In this document: positions 7,986 through 17,119 of the stretch, piece after piece
How the letters are laid out: each line of letters opens with the position of its first letter
How positions within the stretch are numbered: the first letter of the stretch is position 1
Source of the DNA: CAZNRY01 sp964575675
GTDB lineage: Bacteria > Eisenbacteria > RBG-16-71-46 > CAIMUX01 > VGJL01
Length of the DNA stretch: 32,680 nt
NCBI GenBank assembly: GCA_964575675.1
Contig: CAZNRY010000020.1
Coordinates: 1 to 32,680 of the forward strand
Reading direction: 5' to 3'
Made by a program: the position numbers and the translations under genes
Notes under the pieces: model-generated
What the model saw: only the letters and a program-made list of their open reading frames with translations
Told to the model about the DNA's origin: nothing
Database searches by the model: none

Positions 7986-8627
7986 TCAGCGGATGATCTT
8001 GAAGAACCGGCTGAAGCGGGGGAACTTCCTCTCCCCATCCCAGGAGAAGTAGATCACCTCCGCCTTTCCGCGTACGAGCTTCATGTCGAGGAACCCCCAG
8101 AAACGGCTGTCCTGGCTGTTATCCCGATTGTCGCCCATCATGAAGAGGCACCCCTTCGGCACCCGTAGCGGCCCGAAGGTGTCGCGACGCGGATCGAAGT
8201 TCGGATAGACGTGTTTCACGTGCGTCTCGTCCTTCCGGACGCCGTCCACGTAGAGAACCTTGTTCTTATACTCGACCGTCTGTCCCGCGACGGCGACGCA
8301 ACGCTTGATGTAGTCCTCCTTCGGATTGACGGGATTCTGGAAGACGATCACGTCTCCCGGCCGCGGCTTTCGGAGCCCCGGCAGCCGCGTATGCGTGAAG
8401 GGTATGTTCGGACCATAGGTCAGCTTACTGATGAAGAGGAAGTCGTGGATCAGCAAGGTATCTTCCATCGACGGAGAGGGAATCCGGAAGGCTTGGAAGG
8501 CCAGGCTCCGGATGACCAGAAACAACACGACCGCCCAAAGGGCGGAGTTCACCGTCTCGCGGACCTGCCGCTTCCAGAAGCTCTCCTTCGCCGGTGCCTG
8601 TGCCTGGAGCTGCCGAACCTCCATCAC
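7986..8627 (-). CDS. lepB: Signal peptidase I
   Basis: LepB is the inner-membrane protease that removes signal peptides from Sec- and Tat-exported proteins. The 213-residue protein has one clear membrane segment (about 29-47, ALWAVVLFLVIRSLAFQAF), the catalytic serine in IPSPSMEDTL (Ser53) and the general-base lysine in DYIKRCVAVAGQ (Lys108). Box E GDNRDNSQDSRFWG is also present. The start directly abuts the lepA stop, the classical lepA-lepB arrangement. It would process the signal peptides predicted for the secreted proteins elsewhere in the window. Confidence 0.97.
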   Translation of the reverse strand: MMEVRQLQAQAPAKESFWKRQVRETVNSALWAVVLFLVIRSLAFQAFRIPSPSMEDTLLIHDFLFISKLTYGPNIPFTHTRLPGLRKPRPGDVIVFQNPVNPKEDYIKRCVAVAGQTVEYKNKVLYVDGVRKDETHVKHVYPNFDPRRDTFGPLRVPKGCLFMMGDNRDNSQDSRFWGFLDMKLVRGKAEVIYFSWDGERKFPRFSRFFKIIR

Positions 8628-10426
<1,799 letters not shown>

Positions 10427-10430
<4 letters not shown>

Positions 10431-10918
10431 GGTTGGACCTCGTAGCGAAGTAGGACGGCGGAATCCTCGTCGCGGAACTCGACATCGAAGCCGTGGAGAT
10501 GGGCATCAACATAGGCGTCCCCGAGACTGAGAAGGACGGTGAAGGCGCCCCACCAGAGGTAGTCCCTCTTGATCGACCCGTGCCGGTCGGCTGAGAGGAA
10601 GTCCCCTTGCCTCTTCGCATCCTTCGCCAGTTGATCCTCCTTCCAGATCCCATAACCGAATCCGAGCTCCGCCCCTCCGAAAACGACGGCCTTCAGCACG
10701 CTGCCGTTGTGGAGCTGGCCCCACCCCGGCGCGGCCGCCGACCGCATCATGACCCAGAAGGGCGCCCGAAACCCGCCTGCGCGCCCCACACTCGTCGAGT
10801 CGACGTCCACCCTTCCCCGAACCGCGCGGGCCGGTCCGCCGATCAGTAGGCCGAGCAGGATGAACGCCGCCGCGCTCTTGAGGAGGAATTGGCGGGAACG
10901 TGTGGGAATCGAACCCAC
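10427..10918 (-). CDS. DUF5683-like secreted or membrane protein, start codon uncertain
   Basis: The function is unknown. The protein has an N-terminal hydrophobic stretch (AAAFILLGLLIGG) ending in ARA, which looks like a signal peptide, followed by MMRSAAAPGWGQLHNGS, the PGWGQ-type motif of DUF5683 and related proteins, and further hydrophobic segments (VVFGGAELGFGYGIW, LWWGAFTVLLSLGDAYVDAH). The end is firm: TGA at 10427-10429 overlaps the lepA TTG start. The start is not. No ATG, GTG or TTG lies between the tRNA-Sec 3' end (10890) and the signal peptide, so the nearest in-frame start, GTG at 10918 (163 residues), sits inside the T arm of the tRNA gene. A frame running to 11041 exists but would read through the whole tRNA and is rejected. 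Confidence 0.6.
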
Positions 10919-10985
10919 CCCGGACACAGAGATGCCCGACAGAGGATTTGAAGTCCTTGGGGCCCACCAGAACCCATGCGTTCCC
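10890..10985 (-). tRNA. selC: tRNA-Sec (anticodon UCA)
   Basis: The 96-base gene reads GGGAACGC at the 5' end and CGTTCCC-G-CCA at the 3' end, so CCA is encoded. Features specific to selenocysteine tRNA are visible: a six-pair D stem GGGTTC/GGGCCC closed by a four-base TGGT loop; an anticodon arm GGACTTCAAATCC giving anticodon UCA; a long variable arm with a stem CGGGCA/TGTCCG; and a T arm GTGGG-TTCGATT-CCCAC. Seven acceptor pairs are perfect and the eighth position is a C-A mismatch. The anticodon loop matches that of E. coli selC. It delivers selenocysteine at UGA codons together with SelA, SelB and SelD, none of which is in this window. Confidence 0.92.
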
Positions 10986-11011
10986 GCACCATGATCTCCA
11001 TGCACTTGGCG

Positions 11012-11041
11012 AGGATACCCATGCTTAGCAGGCCGGGTCAA
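11012..11041 (-). promoter_or_regulatory. Probable sigma-70 promoter for tRNA-Sec
   Basis: On the minus strand TTGACC (11041-11036) and TATCCT (11017-11012) are separated by 18 bases. The tRNA 5' end lies 27 bases beyond the -10 box, leaving room for a short leader. The DUF5683-like gene and lepA downstream could be transcribed from the same promoter. Confidence 0.5.
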
Positions 11042-11134
11042 CGCGAGGCTCCGCGGCGCGTCAGCGCCCGCCTCCGGTCCCCGTCGCGACCTGGCGGGCC
11101 CCCCGGGCGCCTTCTGGGCGATCGTCGCCGGTGT

Positions 11135-11151
11135 CCTGAGCGGGCCTCAGG
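11135..11151 (-). terminator. Hairpin at the end of ridA
   Basis: CCTGAG-GCCCG-CTCAGG forms a perfect six-pair stem with a five-base loop that overlaps the ridA stop codon. It is not followed by a T run, so it may be a weak or factor-assisted terminator, or only chance in GC-rich DNA. Confidence 0.3.
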
Positions 11152-11551
11152 GCGCCGGTCGCACTGTCGCGATCAGATCCATCTCGACGCGGGCGCCCTT
11201 GGGGAGCCGCGAGACCTCCACCGTGCTCCGCGCCGGTAGCGGGGCGCCGATTCTCGCGGCGTAGATCCGATTCGCCGCATCGAACTCCCCCAGGTCGATC
11301 AGGTAGAGCGTTGAGCGAACAACGCAGTCCAGTCCGGAGCCGGCCGCGGCGAGGACCGCCTCGAGGTTGTCGAGGACGCGGGCCATCTCGGCTTCGATCC
11401 CCCCATCGACGATCCGACCCGTCTTGGGATCGAGCCCGATCTGGCCCGACGAGAAGACGAGACCGAGCTCGGGCAGCACAATGCCTTGGCTGTAAGGACC
11501 GAGCGCGGCGGGCGCCCCATCCGTGCCCACGATCCTGCGCTCGCCTTTCAT
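11147..11551 (-). CDS. ridA: RidA family enamine/imine deaminase
   Basis: RidA proteins hydrolyse reactive enamine/imine intermediates such as 2-aminoacrylate made by PLP enzymes. The 134-residue protein has the YjgF/RidA layout: GPYSQGIVLPELGLVFSSGQIG near the N-terminus, then PARSTVEVSRLPKGARVEMDLIA at the C-terminus, which carries the active-site arginine (in PARSTVEV) and glutamate (in VEMDLIA). These residues place it with active RidA rather than inactive paralogs. It lies 30 bases after glmS, in the same direction. The glmM-glmS-ridA order suggests cotranscription. Confidence 0.93.
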   Translation of the reverse strand: MKGERRIVGTDGAPAALGPYSQGIVLPELGLVFSSGQIGLDPKTGRIVDGGIEAEMARVLDNLEAVLAAAGSGLDCVVRSTLYLIDLGEFDAANRIYAARIGAPLPARSTVEVSRLPKGARVEMDLIATVRPAP

Positions 11552-11581
11552 CGCGCCGTCCTCATCATCCCGGGCTGTTGC

Positions 11582-13408
11582 TCACTCAACCGTGACGCTC
11601 TTCGCCAAGTTGCGCGGTTGGTCGACGTCGCATCCCCGCAGCACGGCCATGTGATAGGCGAGGATCTGCAGGGGAACCACCGAGAGAAGCGGCGTCAGCG
11701 CATCGAGCGTTCTGGGGATGTAGATCACGTGGTCGGCCTTGCCCTCCAGGTCCGGGTCCCCCTCGGTCGCGATCGCGATGATCCTGCCCTTGCGCGACCT
11801 CACCTCTTCCATGTTCGAGAGGATCTTCTGATAGGCCGAATCGCGCGTGCAGATGAAGACGACCGGCATGTTCTCATCGATCAGGGCGATCGGCCCGTGC
11901 TTCATCTCCGCCGCGGGGTAGCCCTCGGCGTGGATGTAGGAAATCTCCTTCAATTTCAGGGCCCCCTCGAGCGCCACGGGGAAGTTGTACCCGCGCCCGA
12001 GATAGAGGAAGTTGTTGTGCTTCGAGTAGACCGAGGCGATCTCATAAATGCGATCGCTCCCCGCGAGGCACTTCTCGACGTGTCCGGGGATGTCGAGCAG
12101 GCTCGTCGCGAGAACCGACCCACCCGACACGGGTCTTCCGCGCATCCGCGCCAGATGAAGCGTCAGAATCATCAACACAGCGACCTGTGTCGTGAACGAC
12201 TTCGTCGAGGCCACGCCGATTTCGGGGCCCGCGTGGGTATAGATCCCCCCCTGCGCCTCCCGTGCGATCGTGGATCCGACGACATTGCAGATTCCCAACA
12301 CCCAAGCGCCCCGCCGCTTGGCCTCGCGTACGGCGGCCAGGGTGTCGCTCGTCTCTCCGCTCTGACTGATCGCGATGACCAGCGTGGAGGGATCGATCAC
12401 TGGGCTTCGATATCGGAACTCGGATGCGTATTCCACTTCCACGGGGATCCGGCAGAACTCCTCCAGCATGTACTCGCCGATCATCGCCGCATGCCACGAG
12501 GTGCCGCAGGCCGTCAGAATGATCCGGTTGAATCCCTGGATCTGGTCGGGGGTCAGATTCAGCCCCCCAAGGTGGGTCTCCCCCGTCCCCTCGGTGATTC
12601 GGCCGCGCATCGCATCCTTGAGCGCCCGGGGCTGCTCGAAGATCTCCTTCAGCATGAAGTGGGGGAACCCCCCCTTCTCGATCTGCGAGAGCTCCCACGT
12701 GATCTCTTCAACGGACTTCTCGACGGCGACCTCGTTCAGTGTCTGGATCCGGTAGCCGTCGCGGCTGATCACGACCATCTCTTCGTCATCGAGGTAGATC
12801 ACCTGCTTCGTATGCGAGAGGATTGCCGCCACGTCGGAGGCGATGAAAAACTCCGTCACACCGACGCCGACCACAAGGGGACTGCCCCGTCTCGCCCCGA
12901 TCACCTTGCCGGGATCGAGGTCGCTCAGGACCGCGATGCCGAAGGTGCCCTCGACGAGCTTCAATGCCGTGGCGACCGCCTCCTCGAGCTTGCCCGCCCA
13001 GGACTCCTCGATCAGATGGACCAGCACCTCCGTGTCGGTCTCCGTGGTGAAGCGATGCCCGCTCCGCGCGAGGCGCTCGCGAAGGGCCGCATAGTTCTCG
13101 ATGATTCCATTGTGCGCGAGGGCGAAGTGCCGCTTGCAGTCTTGGTGCGGGTGAGCGTTGAGTTGGCTGGGAACGCCGTGCGTCGCCCAACGCGTGTGGG
13201 CGATGCCGATCGATCCCGCTAGGGGGTTACCGTCCGCCAGCGCCTCCAGTGCGCTGATCTTGCCTACATCCTTGAGGACTTGCAGTCCCTGCTCGTCGAT
13301 GATGTCCATGCCGGCCGAATCGTAGCCGCGGTACTCGAGCCGCTTGAGACCGTCGAGGAGTATGCGCTGGCACTGCTGCGCCCCAACGTATCAGATGATT
13401 CCGCACAT
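11582..13408 (-). CDS. glmS: Glucosamine-6-phosphate synthase (isomerizing), with an in-frame UGA at codon 6
   Basis: GlmS makes glucosamine-6-phosphate from fructose-6-phosphate and glutamine, the entry into peptidoglycan and LPS amino sugars. From ATG at 13408 the frame gives 608 codons before the stop, the normal GlmS length. It starts M-C-G-I-I-UGA-Y-V-G, with catalytic Cys2, continuing LEYRGYDSAG, AHTRWATHG and AHNGIIENY (glutaminase domain), two SIS domains (ACGTSWHAA, ISQSGETSDT, STKSFTTQ) and ending PRNLAKSVTVE. The TGA (13393-13391) stands where the family has an invariant glycine; GGA to TGA is one base change. The rest is undamaged. The next ATG (13309, codon 34) would drop the catalytic cysteine. 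The ATG is two bases after the glmM stop with GGGAG upstream. Sequence error, fresh nonsense mutation and readthrough remain possible. Confidence 0.9.
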
Positions 13409-13410
13409 AG

Positions 13411-14766
13411 TCACTCCCTGCCGCCGCGGCGGCACGCATCGACCACGCGGTCGATGAGCGAGCTGGCCTCGGGTTCGGACGACGCCTCCGCGATGACGCG
13501 GACGACCGGCTCGGTCGCCGACGGACGAACGTGCAGAAACCCGCCCGGGAAGGACCACCGGAACCCGTCGCGCCGGTCCTCGGGCGGACCAAACAGCCCC
13601 TTCAGGAGTTCCCCATAGTCCAGCTCCCTTCCCCCTTCGGGAAGGTCGAGCTTTGTCTTGAGAACGTACCGCGCCGGAATCCCCGAAGCCAGCCCGCGGA
13701 GGCCGTTGGGTGCCGACGCCTGCGCCTCCAGCAGCCAGGCGGCGGCCACCGCGGCATCCCGCCCGAGGTGGATCCGCGGATCGATCACCCCCCCGTTTCC
13801 CTCTCCGCCCAGGACCGCATCCGTTTCGCGAATCCTCGCCACCACGTGCGCTTCCCCCACGGGGGTTCGTTCTACCCGCGAACCTCGCGCTTCCGCTACC
13901 GCGTCGAGCCGGGTCGACGTGCTCAGGTTCGTCACGACGACGCCCCTGCGGCGTTCGAGAAGGTGCGCCGCGACGAGAGGAAGGGTCCACTCCTCGCCGA
14001 TGACCTCGGTTCCGGGCAGGGCGATTGCGCAGCGGTCCGCGTCGGGATCGACGGCAAGGGCGAGATCGACGCCCCTGCGAGATCCCTCCTCAGCCAGGGC
14101 ATCCATGGCGGGGCCGGTCGGCTCGGGCGCCCTGGGGAAGCGACCATGCGCCTCCTCGTGGAGGACCTCGACCTCGGCGCCCATTTCCCGGAGCAAGCCG
14201 GGGAGCAGCACTCCCCCCGCGCCGTGCACGCAGTCGAGGAGCACCCGCGGCGCACGCCTGCGGATCAACCCAACGTCGATCTGCCGCAGAATCCACTCGC
14301 GGTGCAGCGCGAGCGCCTCTTCACCCCGCGGCGACCGCATCCCCCAATCCTCGAAGGCCCGGCCGGGGTCCGAGCCGCTCGCAACGCGTTCCCGGAGGGC
14401 GGCAAAATCGGCCGGCGAGAGGAAGGAGCCGTCTGCGCCGACGAACTTCAACGCGTTCCATTCCGCCGGATTGTGGCTCGCGGTCAGGATCAAGCCCCCC
14501 GCCGCACTCCATCCCTCCACCGCCACTTGAACGGTCGGGGTCGGCACGATTCCAACGTCCCAGACGATCCGTCCGCATGCTTGCAGGGTATCGGCGGCGA
14601 CGCAGGCTAGGCGCTCTCCGCTGGGGCGTGAGTCCCTTCCAAGAACGATCGGGCCTCGGCCGAGACCGGCGGCGAAGGCAGCCGTCCAGCGGGCGACGAG
14701 GACGGGGGTGAACTCAGGTCCAACGATTCCCCGCACTCCCGAAACGCTGATCATCAGGGGACTCAT
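13411..14766 (-). CDS. glmM: Phosphoglucosamine mutase / phosphohexomutase
   Basis: The enzyme interconverts glucosamine-6-phosphate and glucosamine-1-phosphate. The 451-residue protein has the four-domain alpha-D-phosphohexomutase layout: SVSGVRGIVG at the N-terminus, the phosphoserine loop TASHNPAEWNALKF, the metal-binding DPDADRCAI, the sugar loop GGEGNGGVI and the phosphate-binding RPSATEPVVRV. The GEGNGG sugar loop is of the archaeal GlmM / phosphomannomutase kind rather than the GEQSGH loop of typical bacterial GlmM, so broader substrate use is possible. The glucosamine assignment rests on glmS starting two bases downstream. ATG at 14766 has GGAGGCGGGG directly upstream. Confidence 0.88.
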   Translation of the reverse strand: MSPLMISVSGVRGIVGPEFTPVLVARWTAAFAAGLGRGPIVLGRDSRPSGERLACVAADTLQACGRIVWDVGIVPTPTVQVAVEGWSAAGGLILTASHNPAEWNALKFVGADGSFLSPADFAALRERVASGSDPGRAFEDWGMRSPRGEEALALHREWILRQIDVGLIRRRAPRVLLDCVHGAGGVLLPGLLREMGAEVEVLHEEAHGRFPRAPEPTGPAMDALAEEGSRRGVDLALAVDPDADRCAIALPGTEVIGEEWTLPLVAAHLLERRRGVVVTNLSTSTRLDAVAEARGSRVERTPVGEAHVVARIRETDAVLGGEGNGGVIDPRIHLGRDAAVAAAWLLEAQASAPNGLRGLASGIPARYVLKTKLDLPEGGRELDYGELLKGLFGPPEDRRDGFRWSFPGGFLHVRPSATEPVVRVIAEASSEPEASSLIDRVVDACRRGGRE

Positions 14767-14869
14767 CCCCGCCTCCTATCGCAAAGAAACCGGCCCCCCC
14801 CCACGCGAGCCGGGAAGGGCCGTATCGAAGGGGCCTCGCCCCGTGCTTCCAGGCTCGGGGCCAGAGGAG

Positions 14870-14945
14870 TGGAGCTGGTGAGCGGAATCGAACCGCTGAC
14901 CTGCGCATTACGAATGCGCTGCTCTACCGGCTGAGCTACACCAGC
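14870..14945 (-). tRNA. tRNA-Thr (anticodon CGU)
   Basis: The 76-base cloverleaf has acceptor GCTGGTG/CACCAGC, D arm GCTCAGCCGGTAGAGC, anticodon stem GCGCA/TGCGC closing loop TTCGTAA with anticodon CGT, and T arm AGCGG-TTCGATT-CCGCT. CCA is encoded. It reads threonine ACG codons, common in GC-rich genomes. It lies between tRNA-Phe and glmM. Confidence 0.95.
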
Positions 14946-14964
14946 ATCCCAGATCAAACACGGT

Positions 14965-14982
14965 GCGAACCGTCCGGTTCGC
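14965..14982 (-). other. Perfect hairpin between the two tRNA genes
   Basis: GCGAACC-GGAC-GGTTCGC forms a seven-pair stem with a four-base loop in the 77-base tRNA-Phe/tRNA-Thr spacer. On the minus strand it is followed by ACCGTGTTTGATC, which has only three Ts in a row. It could be a weak terminator for tRNA-Phe or a processing signal in a joint transcript. Confidence 0.4.
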
Positions 14983-15022
14983 GCGATCGAACACCCCCTC
15001 ACCCGGCGTCGGGAAGAAGATT

Positions 15023-15098
15023 TGGTGCGGCCTCGCAGAGTCGAACTGCGGACTTCCAGATTTTCAGTCTAGCGCTCTACCAACTGAGCTAAGGCCGC
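15023..15098 (-). tRNA. tRNA-Phe (anticodon GAA)
   Basis: The 76-base cloverleaf has a perfect acceptor GCGGCCT/AGGCCGC with A73 and encoded CCA, D arm GCTCAGTTGGTAGAGC, anticodon loop CTGAAAA with anticodon GAA, and T arm CGCAG-TTCGACT-CTGCG. It is the substrate of the PheRS whose alpha subunit begins at the left edge of the window. Confidence 0.95.
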
Positions 15099-15108
15099 AC
15101 CCAGGCCC

Positions 15109-15141
15109 GTTATGTTCCTTGATGGCGGCGGTTAGGGTCAA
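15109..15141 (-). promoter_or_regulatory. Possible promoter of the tRNA-Phe/tRNA-Thr unit
   Basis: TTGACC (15141-15136 on the minus strand) is a good -35 box. The best -10-like hexamer, CATAAC (15114-15109), is 21 bases away, which is long. It lies 10 bases before the tRNA-Phe 5' end. Confidence 0.28.
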
Positions 15142-15216
15142 GCCGATTTTGGGCCTCATTGGGACCGTGCCGTCGCCGGACCGTCCCCTGAGCCCCGGGC
15201 GGGTTTGCCTTCCTCT

Positions 15217-15579
15217 TCACGCGGCGCGTCGGGCCAGCACTTCCCGCACCGCGGCCTTCAACTCCGTCAGGTCCGAGGATTTCACCACGTACCGGTCGGC
15301 CGACCAGCTGGCGAAGTCCGACTTGAACGACGCATAGGCGGAATTGACGACGACGGCGACGCCCTCTCCGCTCGACAACATGCGGCGCATCGTCTCGAGA
15401 CCGTCGATTCCCCCCAACTGGATGTCGAGGATCACGGCGTCGACTCGGCGGCCACGGATCGCTTCGATCGCCTGCTCGCCCGACGCCGCGAGGGCGACAT
15501 CGTACCCCTCCTCGCGGAACTCCTCCTCGTACAACAGTCTCAGGTTCGGATCATCCTCGACGATGAGAAGCTTCTGCAT
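15217..15579 (-). CDS. Stand-alone response regulator receiver
   Basis: This is a single receiver domain of 120 residues with no output domain, like CheY or Spo0F-type relays. Acidic residues are in LLIVEDDPN (Asp9, Asp10), the phospho-acceptor is Asp52 in AVILDIQL, the switch serine lies in VVVNSAYASFK, and the conserved lysine is in RYVVKSSDL. The ATG at 15579 has GGGAG nine bases upstream; an ATG at 15594 is possible. A longer frame into the kinase gene is not meaningful. It lies 35 bases after the histidine kinase stop, so the two are the likely phosphotransfer pair. The short form with SAYASFKSDFASW and VVKSSDLTELK is a recurrent bacterial receiver subgroup. Confidence 0.9.
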   Translation of the reverse strand: MQKLLIVEDDPNLRLLYEEEFREEGYDVALAASGEQAIEAIRGRRVDAVILDIQLGGIDGLETMRRMLSSGEGVAVVVNSAYASFKSDFASWSADRYVVKSSDLTELKAAVREVLARRAA

Positions 15580-15614
15580 GGTATCGGCTCCCATGGAGAC
15601 CCGCGTCGGATCGC

Positions 15615-17015
15615 TCAGGCGGCCCGTCTTCGGTCTCGCACTCTCCTGCGCTCCGGATCCTTCCGCCGGTCCGCGTTTCCGAGGATCGGCAGGCTTACAA
15701 CGAACAGAACGCTCCACTCCTCGCTCGAGCGAACCCGTATCTCCCCGCCGTGCTCCTTCACGATCTGATCTGCGACCGCCAACCCCAGGCCGCACCCGCG
15801 GTTGCGCGCCGTGGCAAAGGGTATGAAGAGGGAATCGAGGATCTCGCCCGGCAGGCGCTCCCCGTCGTTCGCGATCTCTATCTGGGCCCACCCCTCGGTC
15901 GAGCGCGTCGCGAGACGGATCCTGTTGCCCTGCCGCGTCGAGGCGATCGCGTTTTTCAGGATATTCAGGATCACCTGTTTGACGCGGTCGCCGTCCAGCA
16001 GCATCGGTTTCACGTTCCCCGGGTACTGCTCGATCAAACGGACGCCCTTGGTTTCGGCTTCCTCCCGGACCAGATGGACCGTCTCGCGCACCAAGGATCC
16101 CAAGTCGACCGCCGAGAGGCGGGGATGCGACCGCTGGGCGAACAGGAGCTGCTCATTCAGAATGCTCTCCAGCCGCGCGATCTCGCGGACGACGATCGAG
16201 GCATACTGGCGGTTCGGATCGTCGGACCCTAGTCCCTTCTCGATCCTTCGAGCAAAGCCGCCGATCCCGGAGAGCGGGTTCCGAATCTCATGGGCTACCT
16301 TCGCGCTCATCTCGCCGAGGGCGGCCAGGCGTTCCGATTGCAGAAGCATCCGCTGAATCTCCTGGAGGCGCCGATCCGCCTCACGAAGCTCATTCGACAG
16401 CCGACCCTGCTGCATCGCCATCCCAGAATGCATCGCGACGATTCGCAGCAGGCGCCTCTCCTCGGCGTCAAAGGCTGCGTCGCCCCGCTCCGGAGTCCTC
16501 GTCCGCCCTCCGACCGCGATCGCGCCCAGGGGGCGGTCCAGTACCACGATCGGCAGGGCCAGGATTTCAAAACCGCCGGCCGGAGATTCGCCGCTCCAGG
16601 CCTGAACAGGCGCCATCTGTGCGAGCGCGCGCTCCGCGACGGCCGCCCCGAGCGCAACCGGATCCTCGCCGGAAACGGACTCCGCGCCGACGCTCGAGAT
16701 CAATCGCAGCCGTTCTGTTTCTTCCTCGTAGATCCAGATCCAGCCCCAGCGGGCGTTCAGGACTTCTGCTGCCAGGCGAACCGCCCGGCGAAGAGTTTCA
16801 TCCGGCCGTGGCGACGAGCACTGCGATTCAGCCAGGGTCTCGAGCCCCTCGAGCAGGGCGACCCGTCGCGTCCAGTCTTCCCGGGATGGGGATATTTCCT
16901 GCGGCCCGTTCTCTTGGGGTCGGATATACTCCTGGGGGCCGTGTCCGGCGGAGGCGTCCCCGAGGGGTACGAGGGGCGGCGGGAAGTTGCCGGTCATGGC
17001 GTGCGGTGGTCCCAC
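15615..17015 (-). CDS. GAF-domain sensor histidine kinase
   Basis: This is a soluble sensor kinase that should phosphorylate the receiver encoded just downstream. It has 466 residues from GTG at 17015, or 460 from ATG at 16997; both starts are possible. No membrane segment is visible. A GAF domain spans about 57-205, followed by a coiled-coil stretch (RLSNELREADRRLQEIQRM), a HisKA domain with the phosphorylated His242 in KVAHEIRNPLSG, and an HATPase domain with the N box VKQVILNILKNAIAS and the G box CGLGLAVADQIV. The tail is very basic. The ligand of the GAF domain is unknown. It is divergent from the DUF3467 operon. Confidence 0.92.
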   Translation of the reverse strand: MGPPHAMTGNFPPPLVPLGDASAGHGPQEYIRPQENGPQEISPSREDWTRRVALLEGLETLAESQCSSPRPDETLRRAVRLAAEVLNARWGWIWIYEEETERLRLISSVGAESVSGEDPVALGAAVAERALAQMAPVQAWSGESPAGGFEILALPIVVLDRPLGAIAVGGRTRTPERGDAAFDAEERRLLRIVAMHSGMAMQQGRLSNELREADRRLQEIQRMLLQSERLAALGEMSAKVAHEIRNPLSGIGGFARRIEKGLGSDDPNRQYASIVVREIARLESILNEQLLFAQRSHPRLSAVDLGSLVRETVHLVREEAETKGVRLIEQYPGNVKPMLLDGDRVKQVILNILKNAIASTRQGNRIRLATRSTEGWAQIEIANDGERLPGEILDSLFIPFATARNRGCGLGLAVADQIVKEHGGEIRVRSSEEWSVLFVVSLPILGNADRRKDPERRRVRDRRRAA

Positions 17016-17119
17016 GATTCTTCCCGAGGGGGGCTCCCCCCGGCCTTGTTGGTTGAGGGATGCAATTGATGCGTTGGCTGAACAAAGGGATGTCGAGAGC
17101 AGTGACAGAGAGGAGTCAG
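17016..17119. promoter_or_regulatory. Divergent intergenic region between the histidine kinase and the DUF3467 operon
   Basis: This 104-base spacer must hold promoters for both directions. At 17024-17043 a GC-rich inverted repeat is visible, a G run followed by a C run around GCT, next to the kinase start. No convincing -35/-10 pair was found in either direction. The plus-strand end carries the ribosome site GAGAGGAGT for the gene at 17120. Confidence 0.35.

Noticed and set aside
11486..13222. A 578-codon plus-strand open frame
   Set aside because: It lies antisense to glmS and ridA, whose motifs are clear. Long antisense frames are expected at this GC content.
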